Assembly: GCF_000981805.1 (NCBI RefSeq)
Contig: NZ_CP011132.1
Coordinates: 2,170,001 to 2,234,000 of the forward strand
DNA from: Citrobacter amalonaticus Y19
GTDB lineage: Bacteria; Pseudomonadota; Gammaproteobacteria; Enterobacterales; Enterobacteriaceae
Length of the DNA stretch: 64,000 nt
Reading direction: 5' to 3'
In this document: positions 35,983-44,904 of the stretch, piece after piece
Layout: each line of letters begins with the position of its first letter
How positions within the stretch are numbered: position 1 is the first letter of the stretch
Position numbers and translations under genes: made by a program
Notes under the pieces: generated by a model
The model's database searches: none
What the model saw: the letters and a program-made list of their open reading frames with translations, nothing else
Told to the model about the DNA's origin: nothing

Positions 35983-36656
35983 CCTCCCCCCTTCTGAATG
36001 GGTACGGTATCAATGACAAACCCAACACCTCTCACCGTTCGCACATAGCCGTCACCGATTTTGCGACGCAAATTTCCCATATGTACATCGAGCGCATTAC
36101 TCATATTTTCTTTTGCACCGAAGATTCTTTCTTCCAGAAAACTACGTGTCATAACACGGTCAGCACGCGACATTAACGTTTCAAGCAGCGCGTATTCACT
36201 TGCCGTCAAATCAACATGCCTTTCGCTCACGGTCACGCGACGAGTCGGCACATGGAGAGTTAGCCCTCGAATCTCTATCACCTCATTCTGAAAACCATAA
36301 CTGCGCCGCACAAGTGCTCTTACCCTAGCCAATAACTCGGCGAGAACAAAAGGTTTGACGAGATAGTCGTCAGCACCAGCATCCAGCCCAGTCAAGCGAT
36401 CTTGCAGCGTGCCTCGAGCAGTCAGGATGATGACGGGGATCCCCTTGAACTGCTGACGCAGACGCGCCATCAAGCTCATGCCATCACCGTCGGGCAGGCC
36501 GAGATCGAGCAATACAAGTTCTGGCACCCATACATCGAGTTGATGCAGAGCATCCACTTTACGGCGAACCCATATGACATCTAATCCCTGGTCTGTGAGG
36601 GCAATACGTACACCATTGCCGAGATCTATGTCGTCTTCGATTAGGAGAATTTTCAC
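35979..36656 (-). CDS. OmpR-family response regulator
   Basis: A 225-residue regulator. The receiver domain has the acidic pair at IEDD, phospho-acceptor aspartate in LVLLDLGLPDGDG, threonine in ILTAR and lysine in LVKPF. The C-terminal winged helix (DLTASEYALLETLMSRADRVMTRSFLEERIFG and VRTVRGVGF) is of the OmpR/PhoB type. It is the first gene of the regulator-kinase-lipoprotein unit and faces a MipA/OmpV gene across a 205-base gap, which is its most likely target. Confidence 0.94.
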   Translation of the reverse strand: MKILLIEDDIDLGNGVRIALTDQGLDVIWVRRKVDALHQLDVWVPELVLLDLGLPDGDGMSLMARLRQQFKGIPVIILTARGTLQDRLTGLDAGADDYLVKPFVLAELLARVRALVRRSYGFQNEVIEIRGLTLHVPTRRVTVSERHVDLTASEYALLETLMSRADRVMTRSFLEERIFGAKENMSNALDVHMGNLRRKIGDGYVRTVRGVGFVIDTVPIQKGGG

Positions 36657-36861
36657 AATAGTTACTTTATCAACAGTGAATGAAGAACGTCTGAAGAAAA
36701 AAACGGTATCAGTAAATCTATCAGGTTTGCAGAACTGGAACTTACTTCAGTATTTCTTCATTTTTGGCTCATGAGAACTTCAGGGTCAGCATTCAAACTG
36801 AGCAATCTGGCGTTTAAAACCACTTGTATCGTAGTCAGTTGAACCCACAAGGATTTCCTTA

Positions 36862-37698
36862 ATGAGAAAGATCGAACTGAGTCATAAGTTCCGCCATTCA
36901 CTCTTGGGGCATACCCTGGGAAAATTGTTGTCAGGATTTGTCCTAGCGTTACTGGCAACCCCAATATTGGCAGCAGAACAGAAACAGGGCAACGAGTTGA
37001 CCCTAGGAGGAGGAGTGGAGGTTGCGCCACGTTATTCTGGTTCAGATGAAAACCGAGTCACGACGGCCCTAGTGATTGATTATTCAATGGTAAATGGTTT
37101 CTTCGTCAGCTCCACGCGTGGTATCGGTTACGGTAACAACATCGGCAAATTTGATTACAGCGCTGCGCTGAGTTATCGCGCTGGCCGAAAGGATCGTGAC
37201 GTGGACAGCGACTCACTCAGCTACGGTAGCGACTACCTGCGCGGTATGGGTGACGTTAAAGGCTCAGCTATCGGTATGCTTGGTCTTGGATACGAGGTAA
37301 CCGACTGGCTTAATTTGCAATTGCAGGCTGAGGTACCAGTTTCTCAGCGAAGCAATGGTGAGGCTCTGCATTTCAGCATTGTCAGCCCGCTTTATACGTC
37401 ATCGAAAAACTCTGTGACGCTGTCGCTGACCAGTAGTTGGGGAACCAGTAAGTACATGCAGACTTACTACGGAGTAAGTGCTTCACAGTCGGCCGCATCG
37501 GGGTTTACTCGATATGATGCCAAGTCTGGAATTTATGCCTACTCACTGAATATGGACTGGACACACAAGCTTAATCAAGACTGGAGCGTAGTTGCCGCAG
37601 CAGGTTTTACGCAGTTGGCTGGTGATGCACGAAATAGTCCAATTGTTCAGCGAAAAACATCGCCCACGGGCAGCCTGAAGGTGACATATAGCTTCTGA
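36862..37698 (+). CDS. MipA/OmpV-family outer-membrane protein
   Basis: A 278-residue outer-membrane beta-barrel. It has a signal peptide ending near LLATPILAA, the family segment GGGVEVAPRYSGSDE, many alternating beta-strands, and a C-terminal phenylalanine (LKVTYSF) typical for barrel assembly. MipA in E. coli was proposed as a scaffold for peptidoglycan enzymes; OmpV-like proteins can influence adhesion or antibiotic entry. AAGGA before the ATG supports the start. Pairing with the divergent two-component system suggests induction by an envelope signal. Confidence 0.9.
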   Translation: MRKIELSHKFRHSLLGHTLGKLLSGFVLALLATPILAAEQKQGNELTLGGGVEVAPRYSGSDENRVTTALVIDYSMVNGFFVSSTRGIGYGNNIGKFDYSAALSYRAGRKDRDVDSDSLSYGSDYLRGMGDVKGSAIGMLGLGYEVTDWLNLQLQAEVPVSQRSNGEALHFSIVSPLYTSSKNSVTLSLTSSWGTSKYMQTYYGVSASQSAASGFTRYDAKSGIYAYSLNMDWTHKLNQDWSVVAAAGFTQLAGDARNSPIVQRKTSPTGSLKVTYSF

Positions 37699-37871
37699 TC
37701 GTTGTTCGACGTGTACTTCGCGGTAGCTTGTGGCTAGGCACTGTCAATAAATACAAATTCGCCCCCGCCCCAGTTCAGATGATGGGGCGCTACTCAACTC
37801 ACCATATCGCCTCGATTATGTCATGTCACTCAGCGCTATGTTATTAACGGTACTTATTTGAGGAGCAACAA

Positions 37872-38060
37872 ATGAATTTAAAACTGACGATGAAAGCGGC
37901 TCTAGTAACTCGAGCCCAAACCAGAATTAGTTTTAGCATTTGCGAAGAACTAGCCGCGAATTTTGAGTACTGGATTAGCTTAATCTGGTATTTATTCTTC
38001 TTTTTTCCTACAGCCAGACATGGTCCGGAAACGCAGTCTGAGGCGCTAATCATTCAATAA
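37872..38060 (+). CDS. Possible small membrane-associated protein
   Basis: A 62-codon frame with a strong GAGGAG site 6 bases before the ATG. One hydrophobic stretch (FEYWISLIWYLFFFFP) could insert in the membrane. No family recognised. It could be a chance frame; the ribosome site is the main argument. The 173 bases between the MipA stop and this gene hold nothing clear. Confidence 0.35.
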   Translation: MNLKLTMKAALVTRAQTRISFSICEELAANFEYWISLIWYLFFFFPTARHGPETQSEALIIQ

Positions 38061-38160
38061 AATTCAGACATCATAACGTTGTATGATCCCGCACCCTGAA
38101 AAAATCACTGAACAATTTCGTGCTTTTTTTGAAAAGCCCAATAAAATGATGGGGTTTACC

Positions 38161-39073
38161 ATGTCAAAAAAACAAACACTTCCAAGTACAAACTCTAATT
38201 CTCCTGACTGGATGACTATAAGCGAAGCAGCTGAAATGACAAATAAAAAAGGGCTGGGAATTAAAAAAAAATGACATTTACAGACATGCATTACATGGTA
38301 GCATTCGTCTTTCCATTTACTTTCAATCGCCAATAGCATTACGAAAAATCCAAAGATCAGACAACAAAGTAAAGCTTAGGGAATCAGAACCTTCATTAAT
38401 TAATCGATTATGTTTTTTTGATAAAACAACCTTCATTAACGAATGTAATTTTATTGTTAGCACTAACGGTGCATATATAATACCCACGCAGAGAATTCTT
38501 GACACCCAATTATTGGGATATGAACATGTTCTAATACAGAAATTACTTGCCTATTCTCTTAGAATCCCTCTACCGGTAACAGGAGCCATAGAATTTAATC
38601 ATGGCATAACAGTAATCTTACAGGGTGAAATATTTCAACTATTCGAAAGGGTAACATGGAAGAAAAGGATAAAACAACAAATCATGAAACTTCCTAAGAG
38701 TATTGCACAAGATGTACACAAAGAAATATTCTCTCAGAGAATAAACTGTTACTTGGAAAAAGAGTATTTTCCTGCTCATGTTCTACCCCGTGATGCCTGT
38801 TTTGTCATTAGAAAATCTGAACTTGATAAATTAATTAACATCGTAACCAATAACAAAATGGACCCATTATCTTCAACACGAATATCGACACCGCTATCTC
38901 GACTTTTCTGGCTTGCCTGTAAAAACAATGAGTCTATCAGACCATTAATCAGGCAACCTTATAAGCTTCTGTCCATCTTTGAACAGTGGGCATCAGCCGA
39001 AGGCATGACCGACCGATTCAGCGGCGATACCTTAAAAACAGCGCTTGAACGTGGTTCACCTACGTCCATTTAG
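38161..39073 (+). pseudogene. ICE regulator gene interrupted by a frameshift at an A9 tract
   Basis: The first frame starts MSKKQTLPSTN, continues DWMTISEAAEMTNKKG and stops at 38274 just after nine consecutive A (38263-38271). If one A is skipped, the next frame reads on without a stop for about 267 codons (NDIYRHALHGSIRLSIYFQS, then RLFWLACKNNESIRPLI). The joined protein of about 300 residues has the organisation (EAAE...DIYRHALxGxIxLSIYFQSP) that I remember from hypothetical regulators upstream of alpA in integrated elements. It is either a true frameshift mutation, a slippage-controlled gene, or a homopolymer sequencing error. Confidence 0.75.
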
Positions 39074-39113
39074 GTCCCCAATTAAAATGATGTTACACGC
39101 TCCAATCTGAAAA

Positions 39114-39147
39114 CCCGTATTAAGGATTGTGGTGTCCGTAATACGGG
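39114..39147 (+). terminator. Hairpin before alpA-like gene
   Basis: A 9-bp stem (cccgtatta / taatacggg) with a 16-nt loop is followed by ctcttctactttc. It probably ends transcription of the interrupted regulator. Confidence 0.55.
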
Positions 39148-39226
39148 CTCTTCTACTTTCACTCCTTCCCTCACTGTGTTTTTTTGTCATCTCCGGGGAT
39201 ATCCCATTTCTGCACTGGAGGTATTT

Positions 39227-39421
39227 ATGACATCTCATCAGTTATTACGTCTGAAGCAAGTAGAAGTAAAAACCGGTCTGAAACGCTCACAAATCTACCT
39301 GTACATGAAAGAAGGCACCTTTCCCTCTTCAATAAAGATTGGGCCAGCCAGCGTCGCCTGGCTGGAATCCGAAATTGATGAATGGATTAACTTCAAATTA
39401 GCTAACCGTTTAACGCGCTGA
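39227..39421 (+). CDS. alpA: AlpA-family small regulator / excision factor
   Basis: A 64-residue protein, the typical AlpA size. It has LLRLKQVEVKTGLKRSQIYLYMKEGTFPSSIKIGPASVAWLESEIDEWI, the MerR-like winged helix of AlpA/Cox proteins. In P4-like elements these switch on the integrase or help excision. The ATG at 39227 follows CTGGAGG; the longer GTG frame has no site. The next gene starts 17 bases downstream. Confidence 0.9.
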   Translation: MTSHQLLRLKQVEVKTGLKRSQIYLYMKEGTFPSSIKIGPASVAWLESEIDEWINFKLANRLTR

Positions 39422-39437
39422 AGGGGGATTGAAAATT

Positions 39438-40022
39438 ATGTTTCCCTCACTAAACTATGCGGTATTAACAAACGCCCTAGCCGCGCTCAAGGAAGGCAAT
39501 TTTCGTTATTGTGAAACGTTAGGATTCACATTCGACGAATTGAATGCCCTCAATCAACTATCCCTCGACGAACTGTTTATCGTCAGTCGGGCATCGGCAC
39601 AGTTTATGTCGATCACTGTCCGTCACGACGTTCTACAACAGATCCTGACGCTATCCCACCAGGAAGCGCAGCGCCAGCAGCAGATAAATCGCGCCGTCAG
39701 ATTGGGAGGGTCTATTGCACTCCTGAATCACTTTTTTGGCCTCACCTCGAATGAGGTCTGCACTCGCCGCCGCTTGCTGGGTGTCACCATCCCTTATGGC
39801 CGAACGCCTATCCCAGATGAAGCCATTGATGCAGAAATTTGGCTGTCATGGAAAAAGAACCGCTCTGAAAACCTTGATACACCTGACGCACTAGAAGCCA
39901 TGATGCAGGTCACTGAATCGTTGTCCTCTAGAGAAAAAGGGCCTTCCCTGACCACAGTGTGGAACCGTATCACTCTTTGTGAGAAAGAAACACTGAACAG
40001 GAGGACATCGCATGCCAGATGA
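39438..40022 (+). CDS. DUF2857 family protein of ICE backbone
   Basis: A 194-residue soluble protein with the DUF2857 pattern (ALAALKEGNFRYCETLGFTFDELNALNQLSLDELFIVSRASAQFMSI, then RRRLLGV). The family lies in the conserved regulatory/maintenance segment of many ICEs; its function is not established. The start chosen is an ATG 10 bases after GGGGG; an in-frame TTG three codons earlier is less likely. It overlaps the next gene by 11 bases. Confidence 0.8.
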   Translation: MFPSLNYAVLTNALAALKEGNFRYCETLGFTFDELNALNQLSLDELFIVSRASAQFMSITVRHDVLQQILTLSHQEAQRQQQINRAVRLGGSIALLNHFFGLTSNEVCTRRRLLGVTIPYGRTPIPDEAIDAEIWLSWKKNRSENLDTPDALEAMMQVTESLSSREKGPSLTTVWNRITLCEKETLNRRTSHAR

Positions 40023-40221
40023 GATCGATCGCGATCAGGAATTTAATGAGCAACGCCTGGAGGAGATGATTGAACAGAACCGTTTCAAGCCAGGAACATC
40101 GCCCTCATTACATTACTGCCGTTTGTGCGGTGAACTCATTCCCGAGAAGCGGAGAGAAACCCTGCCGGGCGTGACAACCTGTACGGAATGCCAAACCATA
40201 CTTGAGCGTCGTCAACGCTGA
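40012..40221 (+). CDS. DksA/TraR-type zinc-finger protein
   Basis: A 69-residue protein with the C4 zinc finger YCRLCGELIPEKRRETLPGVTTCTECQ of TraR/DksA proteins. Plasmid and ICE versions bind the secondary channel of RNA polymerase and mimic DksA with ppGpp. The 11-base overlap with the DUF2857 gene suggests coupled translation. Confidence 0.88.
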   Translation: MPDEIDRDQEFNEQRLEEMIEQNRFKPGTSPSLHYCRLCGELIPEKRRETLPGVTTCTECQTILERRQR

Positions 40222-40516
40222 TAATATGCAAGGATACGCGCAGAGAGACGCTCTTCTTTGCGCGTTCTTCATTATACGAGCAAACACCATCCGTATTATA
40301 AGTAGTGAAATGTTGAACAGAAAACCATCACTATTATTGTTACTTATCCAGCTTGTTCCAGACTTGCTCTGGAAAATCTCTATGTTAGAACACGATTAAA
40401 TCGGATAACCAGCAACGAGCGAGAGTCGGATTAATTTCCCTTGATCTACCTAAAGAATATTATTCTGCCATCAAGAGACTAAATAACAGAATCCATCTAT
40501 AATAAACCAATTTTAT
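40222..40516. other. Intergenic stretch without recognisable gene
   Basis: About 300 A/T-rich bases between the DksA-like gene and the convergent helicase gene. Small frames lack ribosome sites or recognisable sequence. Confidence 0.5.
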
Positions 40517-40520
40517 ACAT

Positions 40521-40546
40521 ATCAGGAAGGTGTTACCCTTCCTGAT
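40521..40546 (-). terminator. Terminator of helicase-nuclease gene
   Basis: A 10-bp perfect stem (atcaggaagg / ccttcctgat) with a 6-nt loop, with A/T runs on both sides, 9 bases from the helicase stop. Confidence 0.8.
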
Positions 40547-40554
40547 AAAAACAC

Positions 40555-43062
40555 TTAACTTTTGTTGAAGTTTTCCAAGTAATTATGAACTAATTCTTTC
40601 ATGCGAACTTTAGATGCCATCAATAATTGAGAGGCTAAATTGGGCAACTCCTCTTTTTGAAGTTGACTTTGACTAATTTCCTTAATTATTTTGGAAGCAT
40701 CAGTTCTTAATTCTTTTATCTTTGCCATTGTAAGTACAAAACTATCCGTGGCATAAGCATTATGAGTTGCCTTATCATCATGCTGAACTGAAACGCGTAA
40801 TATATTATATTCCCTTCCATAATTAGCTATGAACCATAGCTCAGCGATCAAAAGTTGGCCATGTTCTTTTTTATTTAGAGGATTCCTCTCCTTTTTTCCA
40901 CTTTTCGCTTCGATAAGATAGGCAGTTTTATCATGAGTAATCCACATGACATCCGGACCATCACCATTATTATCGAATCTTTCTGAGCTAAAACCCAAAT
41001 ATTTTCCTAGATTGCACAAAGACTCTTCAAATTGATTGGAAGAGGCATTCTCATGTAAAAAAGAGGTATTACTTTCGAACTCTCTATATACACCCAGCCT
41101 TGCCCTATATCCGTCAAATAAGGAGGATATAGATTTACTTTGCTCATCTGGAATATTCATTTTTATATAAGGCGGTTTTACTTGAGGTCTCTGCAAGTGA
41201 ATATTGCACGCAAAAGCCTCTTTTTGTAAATCAGCGGATAACTCTTCCTGCCCCCAATGATGAGATATTTTCGCAGCTAACTGCAATAACCATCCCTTAG
41301 ATTTTTGGTCAACTATTTTGTTACTTGTAAACTCCCTTATTCTGGCAATTGCTTTTTCTGAGTGACCATTCAACCATAATTCTAAAGATTTCCTCTCGGT
41401 CAATGAGTATTCTAAATCTGAATTATTTGTATGATTTTTACCGACACTTTCAGCTAAAGTTTCTGCATGATATTCGACCCATTCCTCGTCACGATTCAGA
41501 CTTTTTCTCATCGTTTCCGCTAATTCTTTTGCTGATGATATTTCTTTACTGACAGTATTCCCCATATCTATCTGCGCACGAGTTGCATTTGTCAAAAGAC
41601 TAAAGTTACTTTCTCGCGCGATCCATGACGACAATGCTTTACCTGCCATAATAATAATACAATAATCGCCGCTACCTCTTGCCCCTCTACCGATACCTTG
41701 CTCGATTCTTTGGGCAAGCAATTGATTAATAGCAGCACCTCCAGCTAAAGCCATAGCCCTGTAATTGTCGTAATCAGAGGTACCTTTAGGTAACTCATCC
41801 ATTACAACTAGTCGACATGCTTCTCCTGGCAAATCAATACCATCATATCTATTAATTAATGTTAAAGGTCTATCACTGGTTCCATTGATTAATTCTTTGA
41901 TAAATGTATCAACTTCACCATTGTTCTTGGGTATCTTTGATACATCTCTCCATTTCTCAGCCTGAAGAGTTGAAGGTGTCAATATTAAAACCCTTTTCTT
42001 ATTCTCTGAAAGCCAGATTACAAGTTTTTTAATTGTATCATCAATATTAAATTGAAATGGCATTAGCTCAGGGATTAATATCATCCTTTCGCTAATTCCA
42101 GCCAGTGAATTTGATTTTAATTGGTTGCTTAAGGAATTAATTGATATATTAAAAGTTCTAACTAACTCGCTATCATCTGCTATAGTTGCAGACATGTATA
42201 TTCTGCGTTGTGCATTTTGGAATGAAGGGAAAAGATGAATTAAAGGTAAAACAGGGGTAATAGTAAACCCTTTCTTCGTTAAGATAGCATGACAGTATGA
42301 AAGATAATCGCTTATAAGTGGCCAAGACATTGAGTCTCCAGTCAAACTTCGCACTATTTGCCTTACTTCCTCTTTTCTCAGATTCCAAGCCCAATATGGG
42401 ATTTCTAATATACTATTACTCTCACCTGACATTATAGAGTCAAATGTTCCCTCTTTTTCAAGAGCAACAAAATCTGCTCTAAACAAAGAGCTTATTTCTT
42501 CAAAAACGATCCTATTTTTTTTTGATAAAACTTCAAAAGTAAAACACTCTCTTACAACAGAGAACGATGAATGGGCATCGTCTAATATTATAGTACCTGT
42601 TTCAATTAATTCTTTCCCATCTCCCAGAACTCCAAACTTACTTCTTCCATTGAATAAAGCACTGTATGTTGCGACCATTATAGCTTTGCTGTTTATAAAA
42701 TCTTCATGCAATGCTGTTCCAGGAACATAACTTACAGTTTGTATTCCTATATCCTTCGCTTTTTCTCTAGTTTGAGATACAAGGTTTTTGTTAGGGGCAA
42801 GATACAATACGGGGCCTTTCTTCTCATTCAAAGAAGACTGAGCCATTAGGAGACCGACTAAGGTTTTACCTCCACCAGTGTGGAGTTTAAATATTATATC
42901 CTTTTGATTTCTAATATTAAACCAATTTTCAAGCACATCAGATTGGCTTGAGTAAAGATCGTTCATACCTGCTGGTTTAGGAAGTCTTCTGAAAATCTCT
43001 AACGGTTCTATAGGTGCGGGTTTTCTTTGGTTATCTCTTAACTTTCCGAAATCAACCATCAT
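40555..43062 (-). CDS. Superfamily 2 helicase fused to a PD-(D/E)XK-like nuclease domain
   Basis: An 835-residue protein. Walker A is HTGGGKT (61-67). The Walker B box is DDAH (161-164) in TIILDDAHSS, in place of DEAH/DEAD, and motif VI is QGIGRGARG near 460. A middle region of about 200 residues is not recognised. Near the C-terminus, GPD at 702-704 followed by YLIEAKSGKK (EAK at 718-720) fits a PD-(D/E)XK nuclease core. The ATG follows AAGGAG. It stands alone, opposite to the backbone, with lower GC than its neighbours, so it looks like cargo. Helicase-nuclease fusions of this layout often defend against phages; function here is inferred. Confidence 0.8.
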   Translation of the reverse strand: MMVDFGKLRDNQRKPAPIEPLEIFRRLPKPAGMNDLYSSQSDVLENWFNIRNQKDIIFKLHTGGGKTLVGLLMAQSSLNEKKGPVLYLAPNKNLVSQTREKAKDIGIQTVSYVPGTALHEDFINSKAIMVATYSALFNGRSKFGVLGDGKELIETGTIILDDAHSSFSVVRECFTFEVLSKKNRIVFEEISSLFRADFVALEKEGTFDSIMSGESNSILEIPYWAWNLRKEEVRQIVRSLTGDSMSWPLISDYLSYCHAILTKKGFTITPVLPLIHLFPSFQNAQRRIYMSATIADDSELVRTFNISINSLSNQLKSNSLAGISERMILIPELMPFQFNIDDTIKKLVIWLSENKKRVLILTPSTLQAEKWRDVSKIPKNNGEVDTFIKELINGTSDRPLTLINRYDGIDLPGEACRLVVMDELPKGTSDYDNYRAMALAGGAAINQLLAQRIEQGIGRGARGSGDYCIIIMAGKALSSWIARESNFSLLTNATRAQIDMGNTVSKEISSAKELAETMRKSLNRDEEWVEYHAETLAESVGKNHTNNSDLEYSLTERKSLELWLNGHSEKAIARIREFTSNKIVDQKSKGWLLQLAAKISHHWGQEELSADLQKEAFACNIHLQRPQVKPPYIKMNIPDEQSKSISSLFDGYRARLGVYREFESNTSFLHENASSNQFEESLCNLGKYLGFSSERFDNNGDGPDVMWITHDKTAYLIEAKSGKKERNPLNKKEHGQLLIAELWFIANYGREYNILRVSVQHDDKATHNAYATDSFVLTMAKIKELRTDASKIIKEISQSQLQKEELPNLASQLLMASKVRMKELVHNYLENFNKS

Positions 43063-43650
43063 ATGCTCCTTATATAGATAAATATATACAGTTATGACAA
43101 CGTTTTATTATAACTACTAAAATGAAAAGCAAGTATTTTTATCTGCCCACCTCCGAATATAAAAATTTAAAGTCAGTGGTTATCTTCCCATATGAAATAG
43201 CGATTTCATAATTATGCGGGATACCTGCACTCCGTATACTGATGTGAATCTCAAAGCTGATAGTATCGTTAGGTCTCTTCTGAAAAATTTTGCCATTCAT
43301 ATCAGGTATGAACCAAAACTGTAAAAGTACCAACTAGAGGCAAGCTAACATAACAATCAATTCTAATTATTATCACGCTATTCATTTTCTCTCTCATTTC
43401 AATTTTGATTTGATCATTTCCCGCCTGTCGCTGATATCGCATGCTAATCACGCCACCTTCCACTGGCGAGCTTTAGGGACGTTTATTCGTCCGGGGCGGG
43501 TATTGCTCTTTAACAATATAAGTCGGGCTGTCACACAACCACAATTCAGGGTGCCGCTGAATGTTCTCGCTAACCCGTTGAAACCGGAATGCAGAATCGG
43601 GATGTGATCGATTGAGTTATTCACCATGACTTTTTATTGAAGGAAATAGC
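43063..43650. other. Leader region before conjugation operon
   Basis: About 590 bases with no supported gene. The part near 43500 has a run (gctctttaacaatata) and several short palindromes, such as gacgtttattcgtc, consistent with a promoter/leader of the transfer operon. A 64-codon minus-strand frame at 43139-43333 has no recognisable family. Confidence 0.4.
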
Positions 43651-43872
43651 ATGAGAAAACCCACCTATCACGTATTTGTTACTCAGGAAAGCCAACCCGA
43701 TGCCAGCAGAGAGAAAAACACGTACTGGACAAAGGTCGGCGTGGCGTTCGCTCATAACGGCAAACCCGGATTGAATATCGTACTGACACCCGGTATTGCT
43801 GTCTCCGGTAAGCTGGTACTCCTTGAACCGAAAGACGATAGCGAGATGCCGCAAACACCTCAGCACGATTAA
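43651..43872 (+). CDS. Small conserved protein at head of transfer operon
   Basis: A 73-residue protein with the pattern YWTKVGVAFAHNGKPGLNIVLTPGIAVSGKLVLLEPKDD. Similar small proteins (WTRVGxAFPHxDGKGxNIxLxxxPxxGxLVLREP) are common near conjugation genes; their role is unknown to me. The start has AAGGA at a 6-base distance. It precedes virB1 by 80 bases. Confidence 0.65.
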   Translation: MRKPTYHVFVTQESQPDASREKNTYWTKVGVAFAHNGKPGLNIVLTPGIAVSGKLVLLEPKDDSEMPQTPQHD

Positions 43873-43952
43873 CCCACAACCCTCGCGCACCTTTTCCCCT
43901 GCCACCGACAGTCTGATAGCTACGCGTGGCTCGATTTTTTACCGAGGCAACC

Positions 43953-44618
43953 ATGCTTTCCCCCACTGTTTTTCTGGCGGCAGCCATGCAGTGTGCCGCC
44001 ACGATTCCCCCCTCCACCGCGTTTGATGTAGCTAAAGTGGAATCCAGCTTTAATCCTTACGCTGTCGCTGAGATTGTACCAAAGAAGGAGAGAATACCCG
44101 GCAGTGCAGGTGTCATCTCTCATCAGCCCACCAGCATGCAAACTGCCGTCAACATCATCGAGCAGGTGGCAGCAAAAGGTCGCCGTTATTCGGTCGGGCT
44201 GATGCAAATCACCAGTACCAACTTCCGGCATTACGGCGTGACGGCCCATGACTTGTTAGACCCCTGCACTAATCTGTCTATTTTTGAGCGAATACTCACC
44301 GACTGCTACCAACGAGGTGGCACGCTGAAAAGAGCGCTCAGTTGTTACTATTCTGGCAATTTCAATACAGGTCAGCAGCCAGAACCCGCCTTAAATCAAA
44401 CCAGTTATATCCAGCGTATTGGCTATACGGTCCCGTATACGCGGGAAGACCTCAAGCGCAGTACCACCAGCCAATCCACTCCAGATATCCATTATCCAGC
44501 CACCATCCTGCGCGGTGAACTTACCGATAAAACCACACCTGTTGTGACCTCCTTGCGCTATCCCGACGCCATCCTTCGCGGCGATGTATCCCTACCTGTA
44601 ATTAATGAGGAGCAATGA
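43953..44618 (+). CDS. virB1: VirB1-like lytic transglycosylase
   Basis: A 221-residue periplasmic transglycosylase that opens peptidoglycan for the secretion channel. The catalytic glutamate is in AKVESSFNPYAV, followed by YSVGLMQITSTNFRHYGV and ALSCYYSGNF, the SLT/VirB1 motifs. The ATG at 43953 is preceded by GAGG; an upstream GTG is possible. First gene of the virB operon; virB2 overlaps its stop. Confidence 0.92.
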   Translation: MLSPTVFLAAAMQCAATIPPSTAFDVAKVESSFNPYAVAEIVPKKERIPGSAGVISHQPTSMQTAVNIIEQVAAKGRRYSVGLMQITSTNFRHYGVTAHDLLDPCTNLSIFERILTDCYQRGGTLKRALSCYYSGNFNTGQQPEPALNQTSYIQRIGYTVPYTREDLKRSTTSQSTPDIHYPATILRGELTDKTTPVVTSLRYPDAILRGDVSLPVINEEQ

Positions 44619-44896
44619 CGATGCAAAAACGTAAACACTGGCCTGCGTTTTCTTCACTGTTGATATCAACCCAAACGCTGGCAGCCGGGAGTGGGTTTAA
44701 CAAAGCCAACGATACGCTGAGTAAAACCTCCACCGGCTTGCTCGGGCTGGCCGCCGTTACGATCACACTGGCAACCATGTGGGTGGGTTACAAGGTGCTG
44801 TTTGACGGTAAAAGTCTGCATGACATGCGCAACGTCATTATCGGAGCCATCCTGATCGTCGGTGCATCGGGCTTTGGTGCCTACTGGGCATCCTAG
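44615..44896 (+). CDS. virB2: VirB2-like pilin
   Basis: A 93-residue prepilin with a basic N-terminus, a long cleavable signal segment ending near TLAAGSG, and two hydrophobic spans (STGLLGLAAVTITLATMWVGYKVLF and VIIGAILIVGASGFGAYW), the standard VirB2 layout. It makes the conjugative pilus. The start overlaps the virB1 stop (ATGA); a second ATG lies two codons later. Confidence 0.9.
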   Translation: MTMQKRKHWPAFSSLLISTQTLAAGSGFNKANDTLSKTSTGLLGLAAVTITLATMWVGYKVLFDGKSLHDMRNVIIGAILIVGASGFGAYWAS

Positions 44897-44904
44897 GGGA
44901 AGCG

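Noticed and set aside
43139..43333. Small minus-strand gene before the conjugation operon
   Set aside because: No ribosome site or family; treated as non-coding leader.
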